Source: Cricetomys ansorgei (Eukaryota > Chordata > Mammalia > Rodentia > Nesomyidae). From it: 64,000 nucleotides of DNA. Position numbers and translations under genes: made by a program. Under the pieces are notes generated by a model. It ran no database searches, was not told the origin of the DNA, and saw only the letters and a program-made list of their open reading frames with translations. The stretch is from NCBI GenBank assembly GCA_026225945.1, contig JAMJFZ010000770.1, positions 3,070,001-3,134,000 on the forward strand. Reading direction: 5' to 3'. Shown piece after piece: positions 1 through 12,562 of this stretch; within the stretch, counting starts at the first letter, position 1; every line of letters begins with the position of its first letter.

Positions 1-389
1 GCTGACAGCTGGCTGACTTCATGGTCAGATTTTACAGTCTCGCTTGGTAGCTGTTTTATCATTATTTTAGGGCTCAACTCCCCACAGATGATGTGTTTAC
101 ACTCATTGTTGATGTGGCTTTCTGCTTTTGAAACTCCTCTGTGATTTAACATATATTGACATGAGTGTTCTCTATAACATGTTCCCATCTGCCATGCCAT
201 GTTGTTTATGTCATGTGGAAATCCATCCCCTGGCCTTTACACACAGACCACACAGGTGGCAGAGATGTTGCTGATGAAAGAGAGGGGACACAGCACATTG
301 TCATCATTACCTGTGCACATGGTATGTTCTAACCAGTCAGCAGCTTCTAGAATTCTACCCGCTGTATAGAACACCAGTGCCAACAAAAG

Positions 390-501
390 AGACTTCTGGG
401 TCGGGGTACAGTGGGGTGTTTGAGACAGAGTGTAGCTATGTAGTCCAATCTGGCCTGGAACTCAGTTGTCTTGAGTACTGGGATTACAAGTGTGAACCAC
501 C
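390..501 (-). mobile_element. B1 SINE remnant
   Basis: It carries minus-strand B1 hallmarks: GAGACAG, CTATGTAG, CTGGCCTGGAACTC and CTGGGATTACAAG, with several mismatches. It is truncated and directly abuts a B2 element. Confidence 0.75.
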
Positions 502-690
502 ATGTGTGTGTTTGTATGTAGGTCTGTATATGTGAGTGTTGGGTGCCCTTGGAGGCCAAAAGGAGGAATCAGATTCCCTAGAGCTGGAGTTACTGGTGGT
601 TGTGAGTCACATGGGTGCTGGGAATGTAACTGGGGTCCTCTACAAGAGCACCAAACTTTCTTAGTTGCTGAACCATCTCTCCAGCCCCAA
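502..690 (-). mobile_element. B2/B3 SINE
   Basis: It reads as B2 on the minus strand, ending with AACCATCTCTCCAGCCCC (the reverse of the GGGGCTGGAGAGATGG head). The A and B box regions are recognisable but diverged. Confidence 0.85.
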
Positions 691-799
691 AGGGTGTACT
701 TTTAGACTGAAATTGTCATGGTTGCCTTGTTTCATAACCAAACTCATGCCCAGAATCCAGCTTTTACCCTTTATGTCACTCCTTTTTTCTTCTCTGCAG

Positions 800-950
800 G
801 AACTATGGTTTTCAGGATTTGAGCTTTTGGTATTTCAACATTCCAGATTCTCATCTTTCAGAATTACAGCTTTCAGGATTTAGGAATTTTGGTTCTGAGG
901 CTTTCAATTTCTGAGATTATGACATTCAGGACTATTTTTGGAGATTAAGA
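800..950. repeat. Internally repetitive TTTCAGGATT-type stretch
   Basis: Short imperfect copies of TTTCAGGATTT / TTTCAGAATT recur about seven times. It looks like a decayed repetitive element of unknown family. Confidence 0.5.
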
Positions 951-1624
951 TCAGCTATACCCAGCCAAGCTTCCTCTTTCCTCTCTCCCTTCCTCCTCCC
1001 TCCTACTCTGTCCTTTTCTTCCCATTTCTGTCACTCAGTATTACCCTTGACTAACAGCCTGGCCTCTCTCCCAGTCTCCTCTCCCATCCCATCTCTTCCC
1101 CTTATGTGAATTTCTCTCAGGCTAATCTTGGAGAAGGCTGGCTATCACCCAGCCTGGCTATTCCTCACATAGCTTCCTTCCTAACAGGCCCTGCCAGCTG
1201 TGGCAGTGCCACACCTCTGTGGACCTCATTGAGGTAGCTCATGAGTAGCAATGTGGCCTGAAAGACATTGCAGGTTCTGCTCTATTTGTTGACCTGAAAA
1301 GTGCAAGCCTTCCTGCCTCATGTACACCCCAAACTTCTCTGTTCTCCCTCCTTCTGCTCTGCTCAGTGCCTCACAGGCCTGGGAAGATCTTCCTGTCAGT
1401 CTTTGGTGGGGTCACAGATTGTCCTTCTGGAGCTGATGTAATGTATAACTGAGTGCCACATGGGAGGCTTAAACCACAAGAACCATACTGCTCCCCAGTA
1501 TTGGGGTCTGGGAGATAAGACCTTGTCCCAGCTTCTCTTCTCTTCCAGTATCTCTTCACATCCCTGTCCCCATTCCAACCTGACCCAAGGTCCAAATTTC
1601 TTCTTCTTAATTTATTTTTACTTT

Positions 1625-1725
1625 CTAATTGTAATATTTTCTTGAAACAGGAGGGTCTTGCTATCTAGCTAGAGCTCGCCTCAAACTCAAGATCTCAAAT
1701 CCTGAGATCACAAGTGTACCTAGAT
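1625..1725 (-). mobile_element. Decayed B1 SINE
   Basis: Minus-strand B1 landmarks remain: GAAACAGGAGGGTCTTGCTAT, CTCAAACTCAAGATC, and GAGATCACAAGTGT. Confidence 0.55.
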
Positions 1726-2794
1726 GGCTAAATGTTCTTTCTTAGGACACTCACTCAGTTGGATTAAAGATCCCCATGAAGACTGTATCTTAAACAAGTA
1801 CAACAGTGACCCAGTTTTCACTAAGTCTGGGTTGAACTTAAGATTAGAACTTTAATATGTGAGTGGCAATCCATGGCGGGACCCCCAGCAGGGCCTCAAC
1901 GCCTCACAAAGGTTTTAGTGAAGCAACTTCTTCCTTCTGTGCTGGCAGCCTACTGGTTGCTTACAGCACTTGGCCATGAGGCAGGCTCCTGAGATTTGTC
2001 TCATTTCAGATCATTCTTCTCTGATGACAGATTTATTCCTGGGCCAATCTGGCCTCAAGTTCTCACCCAGGAGAGTCCTTAGCTCTCTGGGAGGATGCTT
2101 TTTGTAAGTGTGTGAAATGTAAATGAGAGGTATAGTCTTTTCTATCAAAGGACTAAATCAGACAAAGCCAGATAAGGCACTGCCATAGTCCGGGTCCAGC
2201 CTCAGCTGAATGTGGCCTTTGGCTTCTCGCTCTCCATGACCAGTACTCATACAACTCACTCCAATCCATTTATCCCCTTTAACATGATTTCTTTGGTGTT
2301 AAGCTTTGTGCCAGGTTCACATGCATGCAGCTGAGAAACATAGGCCAGGTCCCTGTTCTGAGGAAGCTTATAATGAAAGCAAGAGGAATGCATCTACTAT
2401 TAAAGTGACACTATGTTGTGGAAGTTTGTTCTTATATTTAAAATAATTGCTTTTTTGCACTGTTGGAAAAGAAATGCATAGGCCCTGGCGTTTCATATTG
2501 TCTGCAGGTGTTGGATTTCTGTGGGGGATGCTTGATTGCTCATGTTCTGCGCCTGAGGAGTTCTGAATGAATAAAACACCTGAGCTCAGATGTTTGGGGT
2601 TTCACTATTGAGTATGCTGTTGGCCATGACAGTGGTTCCCTCTGCTGAGTTCTGAGAGAGATTGCAGATATGAAAACATCTCCGTATATCCTTCCTGAGC
2701 CACTAAAGCCCAGTAACAGAAGGTATTAATTAGACAGCAGGCAAGGTGTTCCTCATTCATTGAATACTGGAATCCCCATAGTAACAGAAGATGG

Positions 2795-2935
2795 GAAGAT
2801 CAATAGTTCCAAAGATCACAGCTCCATTGTACAGATGAGGAAACTGAGTCACTGAGAGGTGGGCTGAAGTCCTTGAGGTTAGTAATTAGTGAGCCTTAAT
2901 GTTCTAGTCCCTTCCTCCTGAACACTTGAGCTCTA
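2795..2935 (-). mobile_element. MIR SINE remnant
   Basis: The diagnostic core ACAGATGAGGAAACTGAG is followed by a diverged MIR continuation, in the minus orientation. Confidence 0.65.
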
Positions 2936-5094
2936 TGTCAGGGAACAGGGAACAGAGGCTGGGACTGAGCTGGGAACACAAGAGAATTACAGGGGCAGCT
3001 AACAGTGAGATGGAAGGGGCAGTGAGACAGGAAGTGGGACTGCCCCTGTTACCCACAGCAATCCCAGCGCAGGATTATGTTAGAAGCAGCCTCTGTGTTC
3101 CAGTAGACAGGTCTAATGGCTCCTTTGTTGTGGGGGTGAGAGCTCATCTGCCTCTGAAGAGTGCTGAAGAGTGACCTCAAAACTGAGGTCCAGAGGTGAG
3201 ACCCCCTAGGGATACCCACTGTGACTGCTGCTTGGGTTATCATATCAGTTTTATGATCTCTGTACCTCTGGGAACAGTCCTCTGGTGAAACACTGTGTCA
3301 GGAATGGTGGTCCTAAAACACACTCTCCTCCCTGCTTGCAATTATGCTTTATGGATGCTTCTGTGGGATGGGAGCAGATGGCTTCCTTCCTGGACCTCCT
3401 CCTGCCACTGCAGGGACCATGGATAGGCATGGAGGAGGGGATCAGATGGCCTGATGCACACCTAGGCCACTACTGTTTTCCTTGGTGACTTACTTAAAGA
3501 CAATTTGCATTGCCTCAATCAACCCATGATCAGGACATCCTCTTAAGGTTTTTGGGGTAGTGGTAGTGGGGAGGCTACAAGCCAAGCACTCAGTGTGAGG
3601 CCTTGTTCAGAGAAAGATTAGGAATGATCCTTGATTCTTGCTCTGGTCCAGACCCATCTCTCAGCCAGACATTGACTTCCGAGTGGCTAGCAGACAGTCA
3701 AGGAGTCTTTGTTTCCTTGGTACTCTGAAAGAGTAAGCAGAAGTCAGTCTCAGGTTCTCTGTTTGTTTGAGGCATCTAGACTCTAGTGACAAGAATTGAT
3801 GTGGTCCAGATCTGCCAGGCCACCGTGAGAGGGTCTAACCCTTGTGTAGAAAGCTGGGCAGGGGGAGGAGGAACTGTCGAGTCTAGGGCACTAGCAGCCA
3901 GCTCAGCTTCCCTGACCTTTACTTGTCCTTATCCCATGAGGCACTGTGGTGTTTGACTCTTGCTCAGCTCACCCTGCCCCCATCTACCAGTCACTGGTCA
4001 CTGTATAGGAAATTTGTTTGCTGAGGCTCCTGTCCTACCAGGCGCCAGCCTGGCCACTGGGTTCAGCTACCACCCAGGGATGTTCCTCGCATGTCATCTC
4101 TCCAACAAAGGGCCAGTGTTTCAGAGGGCAGGTGCCACTCAGGCAGAATGGAAGCAAGTCCTGCCAGAAAACTTTAGATGGTGGTCAGATTCAGAGTGGC
4201 AACAGTGCCTGGCTAGGCAGGAGGATGGGGCCAGTGTGTTATTTGTGGATTTGTTGTCTTTGAGCCTCTGTCCCTAGGAAAAGGTCAGACTGTGGGGGTA
4301 GAGGCTGGGGCTGGGCAGGTGAGGTACATCTGCCAAGCTAGTGTCCAGAGGCCAAGTGGGGGCCTCCCAGGAGGATGTTTCTGGCCCAGGGCTCTTCCTC
4401 ACACTTCCAAGATCTATGAGCAGAGACCAGAAGCAAAGAGCTGAAAAGAACACCCCATTTTCTAGCCAGGAAGGAGAACCCACATCTTCATGGCAGATGG
4501 CCCCCCATTTCTTCTCATCTCCTCTACCTTCTCAGCCTTCTCTGTTGGCTTGCTGAAACTCCTGGGCATATCTACTGCCTTCTCTGCTGCTAGAATATGT
4601 CCCACAGGACAGGCCTCCAAGTGCTTACAAGTGATCTGTCACTGTGCCACTGGGAAATACTTTTCTAAATACAGCCTGGTCACAGCAAGATTTAGCTCAA
4701 TGCTTGGGCCGTGCTACCCACAATTTCAGGTCACATCAATAAAGGCTAAGTATCTAAAATGATGGAGGAAAGAATCGGCTTTTCTATGTGAAGCTTAGAC
4801 CTGTGGTAACTGGGGTCTCTGGAAGGAATGTCACAAAACAAGGACAAATAAGTGGAACTTTCAGAGAGTAATAATTGAAAGTCACAAATTTAAGGACAAC
4901 ATGATGGGAATCAAAAATCTGCCAGGATTTTGTGTATGTTGTATTTTCCCCAACAGATCACAGGATCCTTGAAGCCTTGTTTATCTTAATAACTCTTCTA
5001 CCATCTCAAACTTACTGCTGGTATTCATTCACTTCAAGGTGGTGGCAACTAAATATTACATGGACATATAAAAGAAAGGGTGGATGACAATGAA

Positions 5095-5185
5095 GGTAGT
5101 AAATGAATGAGTGAGTGGGTGGATGGGTAGATGGATGAGTGGTAAACTGATGGACAGACGGATGCTTGGGTCATTCTGGATGAGT
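5095..5185. repeat. Degenerate ATGG/GTGG tetranucleotide repeat
   Basis: Runs of ATGAATGAGTGAGTGGGTGG and GATGGGTAGATGGATGAG type form an imperfect tetranucleotide array. Confidence 0.75.
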
Positions 5186-5369
5186 AAGCATCTCAGGTAT
5201 TGAAGGAAGGAAAGATGGAAGCTGGAGTGAACCTGGCCAACCCAAAGCCTAGGCTTCTCAAAGATTATCTACAAAGGATACAAAAGGCACTAAAGGAGGA
5301 AAGATGGACAGCTTAGATCTTGACACCAGTAACTTCCATCATCAAGAGACTCAGTCAGAAAATGAGGTT

Positions 5370-5590
5370 AGGGCAGGGGATAAAGCTCAGTTGGTAGAGT
5401 GCTTGCCTAGCATGAACAAAGCCCTGGGCTTGTTCTCCAGCACTGCATGAGTTGGCATGGTGTACACATCTATAGTCTTAGCACTCCGGGGGTAGAGGCA
5501 AGAGGATCAGAAATCCAAGATCACCTTTGGCTAAATAAGAGCTTGAGGCCAGCTTGGGTCACATGAGACTCTGTTAGAGGTAAGGAGGGG
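5370..5590 (+). mobile_element. B4 SINE (ID-like head plus B1-like tail)
   Basis: An ID-type head (AAGCTCAGTTGGTAGAGTGC, TTGCCTAGCATG) leads into a B1-like tail (AGCACTC, GAGGCAAGAGGATCAG, CTTGAGGCCAGC), the B4 structure. Confidence 0.75.
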
Positions 5591-5659
5591 TGAGAAAGAG
5601 AAAAAAGAATAAAGAAAGAAAAGAAAAATTAGTTTAAGAAATGAAATGGGAGGAAGATT

Positions 5660-6191
5660 CAAGATCCATCCATCCGTCTGACCAAAGGCCTCTCTAGTGT
5701 ATCTAGTGTAAGTAAAGAACTGCTGTAAATCAACAAGAAAGATAAAGAGCCTGCACATAGCAGTCTTGAACAGTCTTTCATGACTACTCAACAAAAACGT
5801 CCAGGTGACTCCTAAGCATGTGAGAGGAAGGCATACAGAATCCTTAGTCATCAGTAAAAGCAAAGTAAGGCTCACTGAGGTCACCTTAGCATCCAGCATG
5901 ACGGCGAGAATGAACAAGGACTGGCGGATGTATATAGCTGGAACTTTCCGGAATCATGAGTGTGAGTATGCATAGGTACAGTCACTATAGAAAACCCTTA
6001 GCAGTTATTTAGTTATCCAATAAGGCCAGAAAAAAAAATGCTCCTGTATGACCCAGAAAGTCCACTTCTAGGCACACATCCAAGACAAGTGTCTGTACAT
6101 CTACATAAAGTTAATAAGAGATCCAAACGGGAATCAGCCCAAATGCCCACACACAGTATGGTGCTATCATTTCTACACAATAGAATACTGC

Positions 6192-6224
<33 letters not shown>

Positions 6225-6420
6225 AAAGATGTGCTGCCGACATATAGCAGCAGGGATGGCACCCATCAGCATTATGCCTGTGTATAGGCTGTGTGTCCAT
6301 CTTTAGACGTTCAAGAACTGATAAAACCAACCTACGGTGATATAAGTCAGAACAATGGGTGGGGAGTTGTCTGGAAGTTTCACAAGGAAGTCTTCCGGAG
6401 GTCTGGGAATGTCTCCATAT
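5660..6420 (+). mobile_element. LINE-1 remnant
   Basis: It contains an L1 3'-region signature: TGTATGACCCAGAAAGTCCA, then an AAATGCCCACACAC stretch and AATAGAATACTGCTCAAC. It is much decayed, with an internal CAACAACAGCAGCAG simple repeat (about 6,195-6,225). Confidence 0.65.
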
Positions 6421-6424
6421 TGGG

Positions 6425-6426
<2 letters not shown>

Positions 6427-6468
<42 letters not shown>
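6427..6468. repeat. (GT)n microsatellite
   Basis: About 20 uninterrupted GT units. Confidence 0.98.
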
Positions 6469-6470
<2 letters not shown>

Positions 6471-8104
6471 CAGACTCAGCCCTGAAGGAGTCCTCTCTCC
6501 ATAAATTCATATTAGACCTCAAATACTTCCTTTATTCTAGGAGAATTCAGAGTATGGTGTGGAAAAGGGAAAGATGGTGGAGCCCAAGAGAGCATTACCT
6601 TACTCTTCAAAGACTTTTGGTTCTCAGGACTGAACCCAAGGTATCTCGAAACAAAGAATTGTCTGAAAAGAAACTGAGTTGTGTTGGAGGCCAAAGAGAT
6701 GGACAGATAGATGCTGAGGTCCTGTGGCCCATGGGATGGAAAAGATCATCACAGGTGACATCTATCTGGGGCTTTCCTGAAGCCTGTGCCCCAGGGATGC
6801 ATACCTCTCTTGTAGAAGCATGGAGGTAGAACTGGGCTTTGGCTCCTCCTGCCCCACCTTGCCATGCCCCGGAGGCCTCAAGAGCTTCCCACTTCTCTCC
6901 CAGGACTCTGAGTCTATGTTGGCTTCTAAGCCAGCAGGTAGGGAAAAGGGCCAGGTGTACCTCTGCTGCCACAGCCTGTCTCTAGAATGCTAAGGGTGAG
7001 ATGTAGATCCCAATGGGCTCTATTCACAAGCTTTAGGTACTCCAACTATGGTAGTCCAGGGTCCTGGCAAGTCCACACTACTTCTTACAGCAGAAGACAC
7101 ATCTAGGAAACTTGAGGCCTCTGTCTGATGATGTCATGGAAGTCACCTGGGCTGCTCTTCTTGTGAATCAGGTTGTGTCACAGGATGCTGACTCAGGTGA
7201 CAACCTGTAAAATTTCCCTGTTAAAAGAGCAGCAAGGGCCTGGTTTCCTTCAGCAAGAAGTCTGTGGTGATAAGGGACTGGACTGAGGGGATTTCATGAG
7301 TCTCAAGAGGGAAGGTGTGAGTAACCCTCCCCTCTCCCATCAGACTTGGCCCTGAACAGACAGCCTACACTGTCCCCAAACTTCCACAGCATCCTCTTGT
7401 CCATCCTTCTGCCCCACCGTAGCCACTGCCCAGTCTAGGCTGCGGCCCTGCACGTTGGGACTGCAGCAGGTCCCTTGCTATTCCAGCTCTACCTTCTCAG
7501 TGTTTTTGTGGGATAATCCTCCCCTTTCTTGGGGATAACTGACAGTAAAAAAAACACAAAAATCCTAAAAGTAGAGCTTAACGAATGCATACTCTTGATC
7601 AATCAATCCAAGCCCATGCTGCTTGTCACTTGTCCTTGTGCCCTCTTTTAAGCTTGCACCCTGTACCTTCAACAACCTCTGTGTTGACTTCTACCCTACT
7701 GATGAGTTTAGCTTGTTTGCAAGTGCTACAAAGAAAATAGGCCCTTGCAGCAACAACAGGATACACACTGCCTTGATAAATGCCCTGCTTCTTCTTTCTA
7801 TACATCATACTGTTTCTTGCCCTTGTGTATCCTCTGTGACTTTCACTGTTGGGCAGTTTTCCATTTTCTAAGTTTTGCTCCATTGCTTGATTTGTTTATC
7901 TGTTCTCCTAGTGGTGAGCATCTGGGCTGCTTGGGGGTCAGGTGTTTGTAGATAATGCTGCCTTTTGCCTATAGCTTTCATGTGGACACAGGTCAGTTTT
8001 TCTTAGGAAGCAACTATTGTGGGACTGCTGTGAAGAACAATAGATCTATGCTAAACTTTCCCCTAATGATTGCACCATGCTACCATTGGTGTTTAAATTT
8101 TTAA

Positions 8105-8119
8105 AATTACATTTATTTA

Positions 8120-8172
<53 letters not shown>

Positions 8173-8265
8173 ACATACGTGCCTGTATAGGATCTGGGAA
8201 TTGATCTCAAATTGTCAGTCTTGGCCACAAGCACCTTAACCCTCTGAGCTGTCTTGCTAAACCCA
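8105..8265 (-). mobile_element. B2/B3-like SINE fragment with an expanded (TG)n run
   Basis: An ATTTATTTATTTG tail end, about 25 TG units (8,121-8,171), then GATCTGGGAATTGATCTCAA and CACCTTAACCCTCTGAGCTG. The latter are the reverse of the tRNA-related head. The tail has expanded into a microsatellite. Confidence 0.7.
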
Positions 8266-8269
8266 GAGG

Positions 8270-8630
8270 AACTTTTTAGAAACTGTATCTAAACACCTCA
8301 ATGTCTACCAGCTGACAAATAAGAAAATAGAACGGATAAGTCTATGTAGTGGAATATTATTCAATGATAAAAATAAATGGAATACAGATTCATACTACCA
8401 TGTGGGTAACCTTGAAAACATGCTGAAGGAGTTGGCTCCCAAAGATCACATGGTCTATGACTGAATTTATACGAGATGACCTAAACAAGCAAATCTGAAA
8501 ACACAAAGTGGATTAGTGCTTGCCTAGGGCTTTGGAGGTGGTAGTAGGGGCAGGCATTTGTTTTAGGGCAATGAAGTGTTCTTAAATCGGTATATATTAA
8601 CTGAGTGTACTAACAGTCGCTGAGTTCAAC
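8270..8630 (+). mobile_element. LINE-1 3'-end remnant
   Basis: It contains AGTGGAATATTATTCAATGA and a GATGACCTAAACAAGCAAAT stretch, typical of old L1 3' ends. No open frame remains. Confidence 0.65.
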
Positions 8631-8634
8631 ATGT

Positions 8635-8700
8635 TTTTGCACTGGGGACTAAATCCAAGGCACTGAGCATGCTAGATCTTTCCTGCTCTAGGCCAAAGAA
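8635..8700 (-). mobile_element. ID/B4-type fragment
   Basis: CTGGGGACTAAATCCAAGGC and GAGCATGCTAGATC resemble the reverse of an ID head. It is short and diverged. Confidence 0.4.
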
Positions 8701-8767
8701 AACACTGAATAGTTGGATTGTGTGGTCTAGGAATTATATCGCAATAAAGGTATCAAAGATCAAACCT

Positions 8768-8995
8768 AGGGACTGGAGAGATGGCTCAGCCTTTGAGCGT
8801 GCTTGCTACTGTAGAAGAGGACCCAGGTTCAGTTCCCAAAAACCGTATGGCAGCTCACAACCCTCTATACTCCAGTTCCAAGGGACTCAACACCCTCCTC
8901 TGGCCTCTGCAGGCATTGCATATATGTTTTGTACATTCATACATGTAGGGAGACACTCATAGACATAAAATAAAACTAAACAAATAGAATTTTAA
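8768..8995 (+). mobile_element. B2 SINE
   Basis: It starts GACTGGAGAGATGGCTCAGC, keeps a B-box-like GGTTCAGTTCCC, and ends in an A-rich ATAAAATAAAAC tail. It is close to full length. Confidence 0.88.
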
Positions 8996-9914
8996 AAATT
9001 CACCAAAACCAGGGCTACTGATTAGCAACTGCCCCCTGTGTATCCAGTTCCAGTGTCCTCCAGGTAAACATCAAGCTTCTCAAAGGAAGATCCATCGCCA
9101 TTATCACCTTCTTCTACAAGCAGAGAGGCTTTCTGCTATCTCCAGACACTCTGTGTACCACCATGCCTCTGAGTACTTCCACATATTGTTCCTTCTCCAG
9201 GAATGTTGTCCACCTCATCTCTGACTTATCATTGATGACCCAACCCGCAGCCTTTCTTCACCCTTCATTTAGATAGCATGCAATTATCAGGCACCTGTCA
9301 CATGCTGGGCTATACCTTATGAAACTGATGTGTTGGACAGATGATGACCACGTACTTAGTAACAAGCCTGGTGTCTTAGCCTGTGCTCTGCTCTCCCACA
9401 GGGTCTGCATGTGTTTTTATTTCCAATCTAGTTTCTCTGGATGTGTACAAGTCAGCAGTGGGTCTCCCTGCCAAGGCTGAGGGCTCCATGAGAGTGTGGA
9501 CAGGTTCAGATCTCCTGAGAATGAGAGTGAGAATGATGCCATCCTCCTCAGTTTACAGAACCCTGGCTCTGAGTACTTCCATATATTGCTGGCTCCGGTT
9601 GCATTTTGTATACCTCCACTCCTCAGCAAATGGGGAGTTGTGGAGAGGAGCTGAGAACGCAGGATGATGGTTACCTCGATAGGTTAATGAGGCCTTGAAA
9701 AGAGAATGAACAGATTCCATGAGGCCACAGAGCTGAAGATCTGTGACAGCAGGATGACTTATCTCATTGCCTACCATGAGTTGCTCCCTGTAGCCTAGAC
9801 ATCTCTGGAAGCTGAGGACTGGAGTTCCCCACTTTGTGTACAGATTTGAGTCTTGAACTCCTATCTCTAATCATCCAGCTGCTTATGAGTAAATTCTTTC
9901 TTTGTAAAACTTGT

Positions 9915-10435
9915 TTTAGTTGGGGTTTCTATTGCTGTGATGAAACATCATGACCAAAAAGCAAGTTGGAGAGGAAAGGGTTTATTTGGCTTATACTTCC
10001 ACACCTAGGACAGGAACTCAAACAGAGCAGGAACCTGGAAGCAGGAACTGATGCAGGGCCATGAAGGCATGCTGCTTACTGGCTTCCTCCTCATGACTTG
10101 CTCAGCCTGCTTCCTTTCCTTTCCTTCCTTCTTCCTTCCTTCCTTCCTTGTTCTTTTTTTTTGATTTTTTGAGACAGGGTTTCTCTTCTGTTACTATGGC
10201 TGTCCTGGAACTCACTGTGTTGACCAGGCTGGCTTCAAATTCACAGAGATTCACACCTGCCTCATGCACCACCACTACCCAGCTCAGCCTGCTTTCTTAT
10301 AGAACCCAGGACCACTAGCCCAGGGATAGCATCACCCACAATGGGCTGGGCTCTCTCCCATAAATCACCAATTAAGAAAATGCTCTACAGGCTTATCCAC
10401 AGCCCAATTTTATGGAGGCATTTTCTCAATCCAGG
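9915..10435 (+). mobile_element. Rodent interspersed repeat (possibly Lx/L1 3' end), interrupted by a B1
   Basis: GGGGTTTCTATTGCTGTGAT, GGAAAGGGTTTATTTGGCTT and TATGGAGGCATTTTCTCAAT are hallmarks of a very common rodent repeat. I recognise the sequence but am unsure of the family name. It is split by a B1 at 10,113-10,281. Confidence 0.65.
10113..10281 (-). mobile_element. B1 SINE nested in the 9,915-10,435 repeat
   Basis: A minus-strand B1 (GAGACAGGGTTTCTCTTCTG, GTCCTGGAACTCACTGTGT) with its tail expanded into CCTT/TTCC repeats. It is flanked by perfect 13-bp duplications GCTCAGCCTGCTT at 10,100-10,112 and 10,282-10,294. Confidence 0.9.
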
Positions 10436-11472
10436 TTTCCTCCTCTCAGGTGATTATAGTTGACATAAATCTCAACAACACACTTGTCACTCTAGGGATA
10501 GACGCTTGATGCAAAGGGTAACATAGGCCTGGCTCTCCTATCTTAGATTTCCAATCTCTCATTTGCCTTCCTTTGAGTGCAGACCCTGTGACAGAGCTGG
10601 AGAGAGTAGGTGCCTGTTCAATCTCAGAGATGTGGAATGAGGGAGAGGAAACAAACATTGAGCCTGTGGAAAGTACTCAGATGCTTCCAGAGGCCTCTGA
10701 AAGCTTCCACAGTGACTTCCTGCTATCTTCTTCATCTCCTCCCACCATCCCCCTCATGCCCTGGCTTCTTCTGGGACATTCTATCTTTCTTCAAAAGCCT
10801 ATCAAAAGCTGGTATCCTTCTGGGTCCTTATTTTGCCACTGGGCTCAGACGTTCCACTTGGACTGTTCCTGGGGAGGTGAGGGAAGGACAGGAGGAAGTA
10901 CTCCCCCTCTTCTTTGAATTGGGCTCCTTTGAAATTATACAGCTCTGTTGTGTCCTACATATCAAAGATGGATTCCCTCTTTGGAAAGGGCTTGTTGACC
11001 AGCAATCACAGCTGTTGGCTGGCTGTTCCCCCTGGAGACTGGAGACCGACTGGCCTCAGCTATGTGGTTTTATATGAACTCAGTCATATGGAGGTGGTTT
11101 GCTCACAGGTGACCTCTCATACATGGCGAGTGCAGAGACTGAATGCTCCATGGGCATCACTCTTTCTTTGGGGTCTTTCCATGTGACAAATTCAGGTACC
11201 TGAACTTAAACACAGGGCTGAAAGCAAAACATTCCATTTTCCCACTCCACACAATTGTAACCCCTTTTCTGACCTCACTGAGTTTGATTGGCTGTGTTTA
11301 GAAAGCTCCCATTTCTCTTTGCTCCGAATCAAATTGGAAGGGGTCTCTTCCTTGAATCTGAAAAATGAAATGAAGGGCACCCTGCCTAAATCATTTTGCT
11401 TAGCTCTTGGATGTCTTCCTAGGTGACAACTGGTGGGAAGCCATCTCAGTATGAAGATACATGTGTGTACTT

Positions 11473-11474
<2 letters not shown>

Positions 11475-11512
<38 letters not shown>
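11475..11512. repeat. (CA)n microsatellite
   Basis: About 19 uninterrupted CA units. Confidence 0.98.
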
Positions 11513-11514
<2 letters not shown>

Positions 11515-12532
11515 CCACTCAGAATCTCTCCCTCCCTGTGCTGAAAATCCCTTGACTTTTTATAGAAAAAAACTTTTCTCTCACCTCTGATTCTAATGGC
11601 CAGTGTAGCAGGTGGTCAAGCCCTGCTCTGTAAGCCAAGAGCCTGCAAACTTTTCTTTCAAGGATCTGATAGTCAATCTTTCATATTCCGTGTAGCAAAG
11701 GACAAACTGAAAGCATTATATAGGCATTTATATAAGTATTTATGACATAAACACTTAAAAACAAAACATTTGTTATTATTATTCTCTCTCTGAAATAAGA
11801 GCCTGCCTCTGAGGCGCACTATTAGCATCTCTGTCTTAAATATGGTCCTAGGAAAGAACTGAAGCAGGCATTTAACTCAAGATCTTTAAGTTGGAGCATC
11901 CTTTGTTGACTAAAAAGGAAATAGATGGAAATACAAATGGCATTAATTACATGCCTTCTTCACTGGGGCTAGGCATTATCTACATAAGTTTCCCTTAGGA
12001 AGTTCTGGTTGGTGGGTTAGAGAAAGTGTGTGCAAGTTCCAAGAGGTCAAGCTGTGACTGTGAGGTGAGGCCACTATGTCTGTCTACACAGTCCTTGTGA
12101 GTTGGGTCAACAGGGTTCATCTAGCGGTGCCCCTGGGGAAGCAGTTTAGGAAGCAGATATCTGGATTGGTCATGCTGAGGTCCATATTCTAAATGGATGC
12201 CAAGGCAACACAGTAAGATCTCACTGCAAACATGAAGGTACCTGCAGAGACTCCATGAAGCTTGAGTCTGGAAAACTTGACTGGGATGGCAAGGGGATGA
12301 AGAATGGATAGACACTGAAGAAATGAGAAACACATGGATACAGAAAAGCCAAGGTCAGATGGGCTCTGTGCACACTGATTGGAATCGCACCAGCAACTGC
12401 AATCACAGGGAACCTCAGCCATTTATTATGTACAGTGTAGGGGGCAGAGTTAGTACAGTCTCAGTCTGTAAACAGGAGGAAGCTACAGTTCCTAGTCTTC
12501 ATACACATTGGTCAATGACACAAAGACAGAAC

Positions 12533-12562
12533 ACTAGTACAAGTACTAACTAGTACAAGTAC
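12533..12562. repeat. Two-copy 16-bp tandem repeat
   Basis: ACTAGTACAAGTACTA occurs twice in tandem (12,533-12,548, then 12,549-12,562 partial). It is minor and its function is unknown. Confidence 0.85.

Noticed and set aside
6013..6829. Open frames of 156-169 codons near 6-7 kb
   Set aside because: Their bulk comes from the (GT)n/(AC)n run, which has no stops when translated as Cys-Val or His-Thr, plus L1 remnant sequence.
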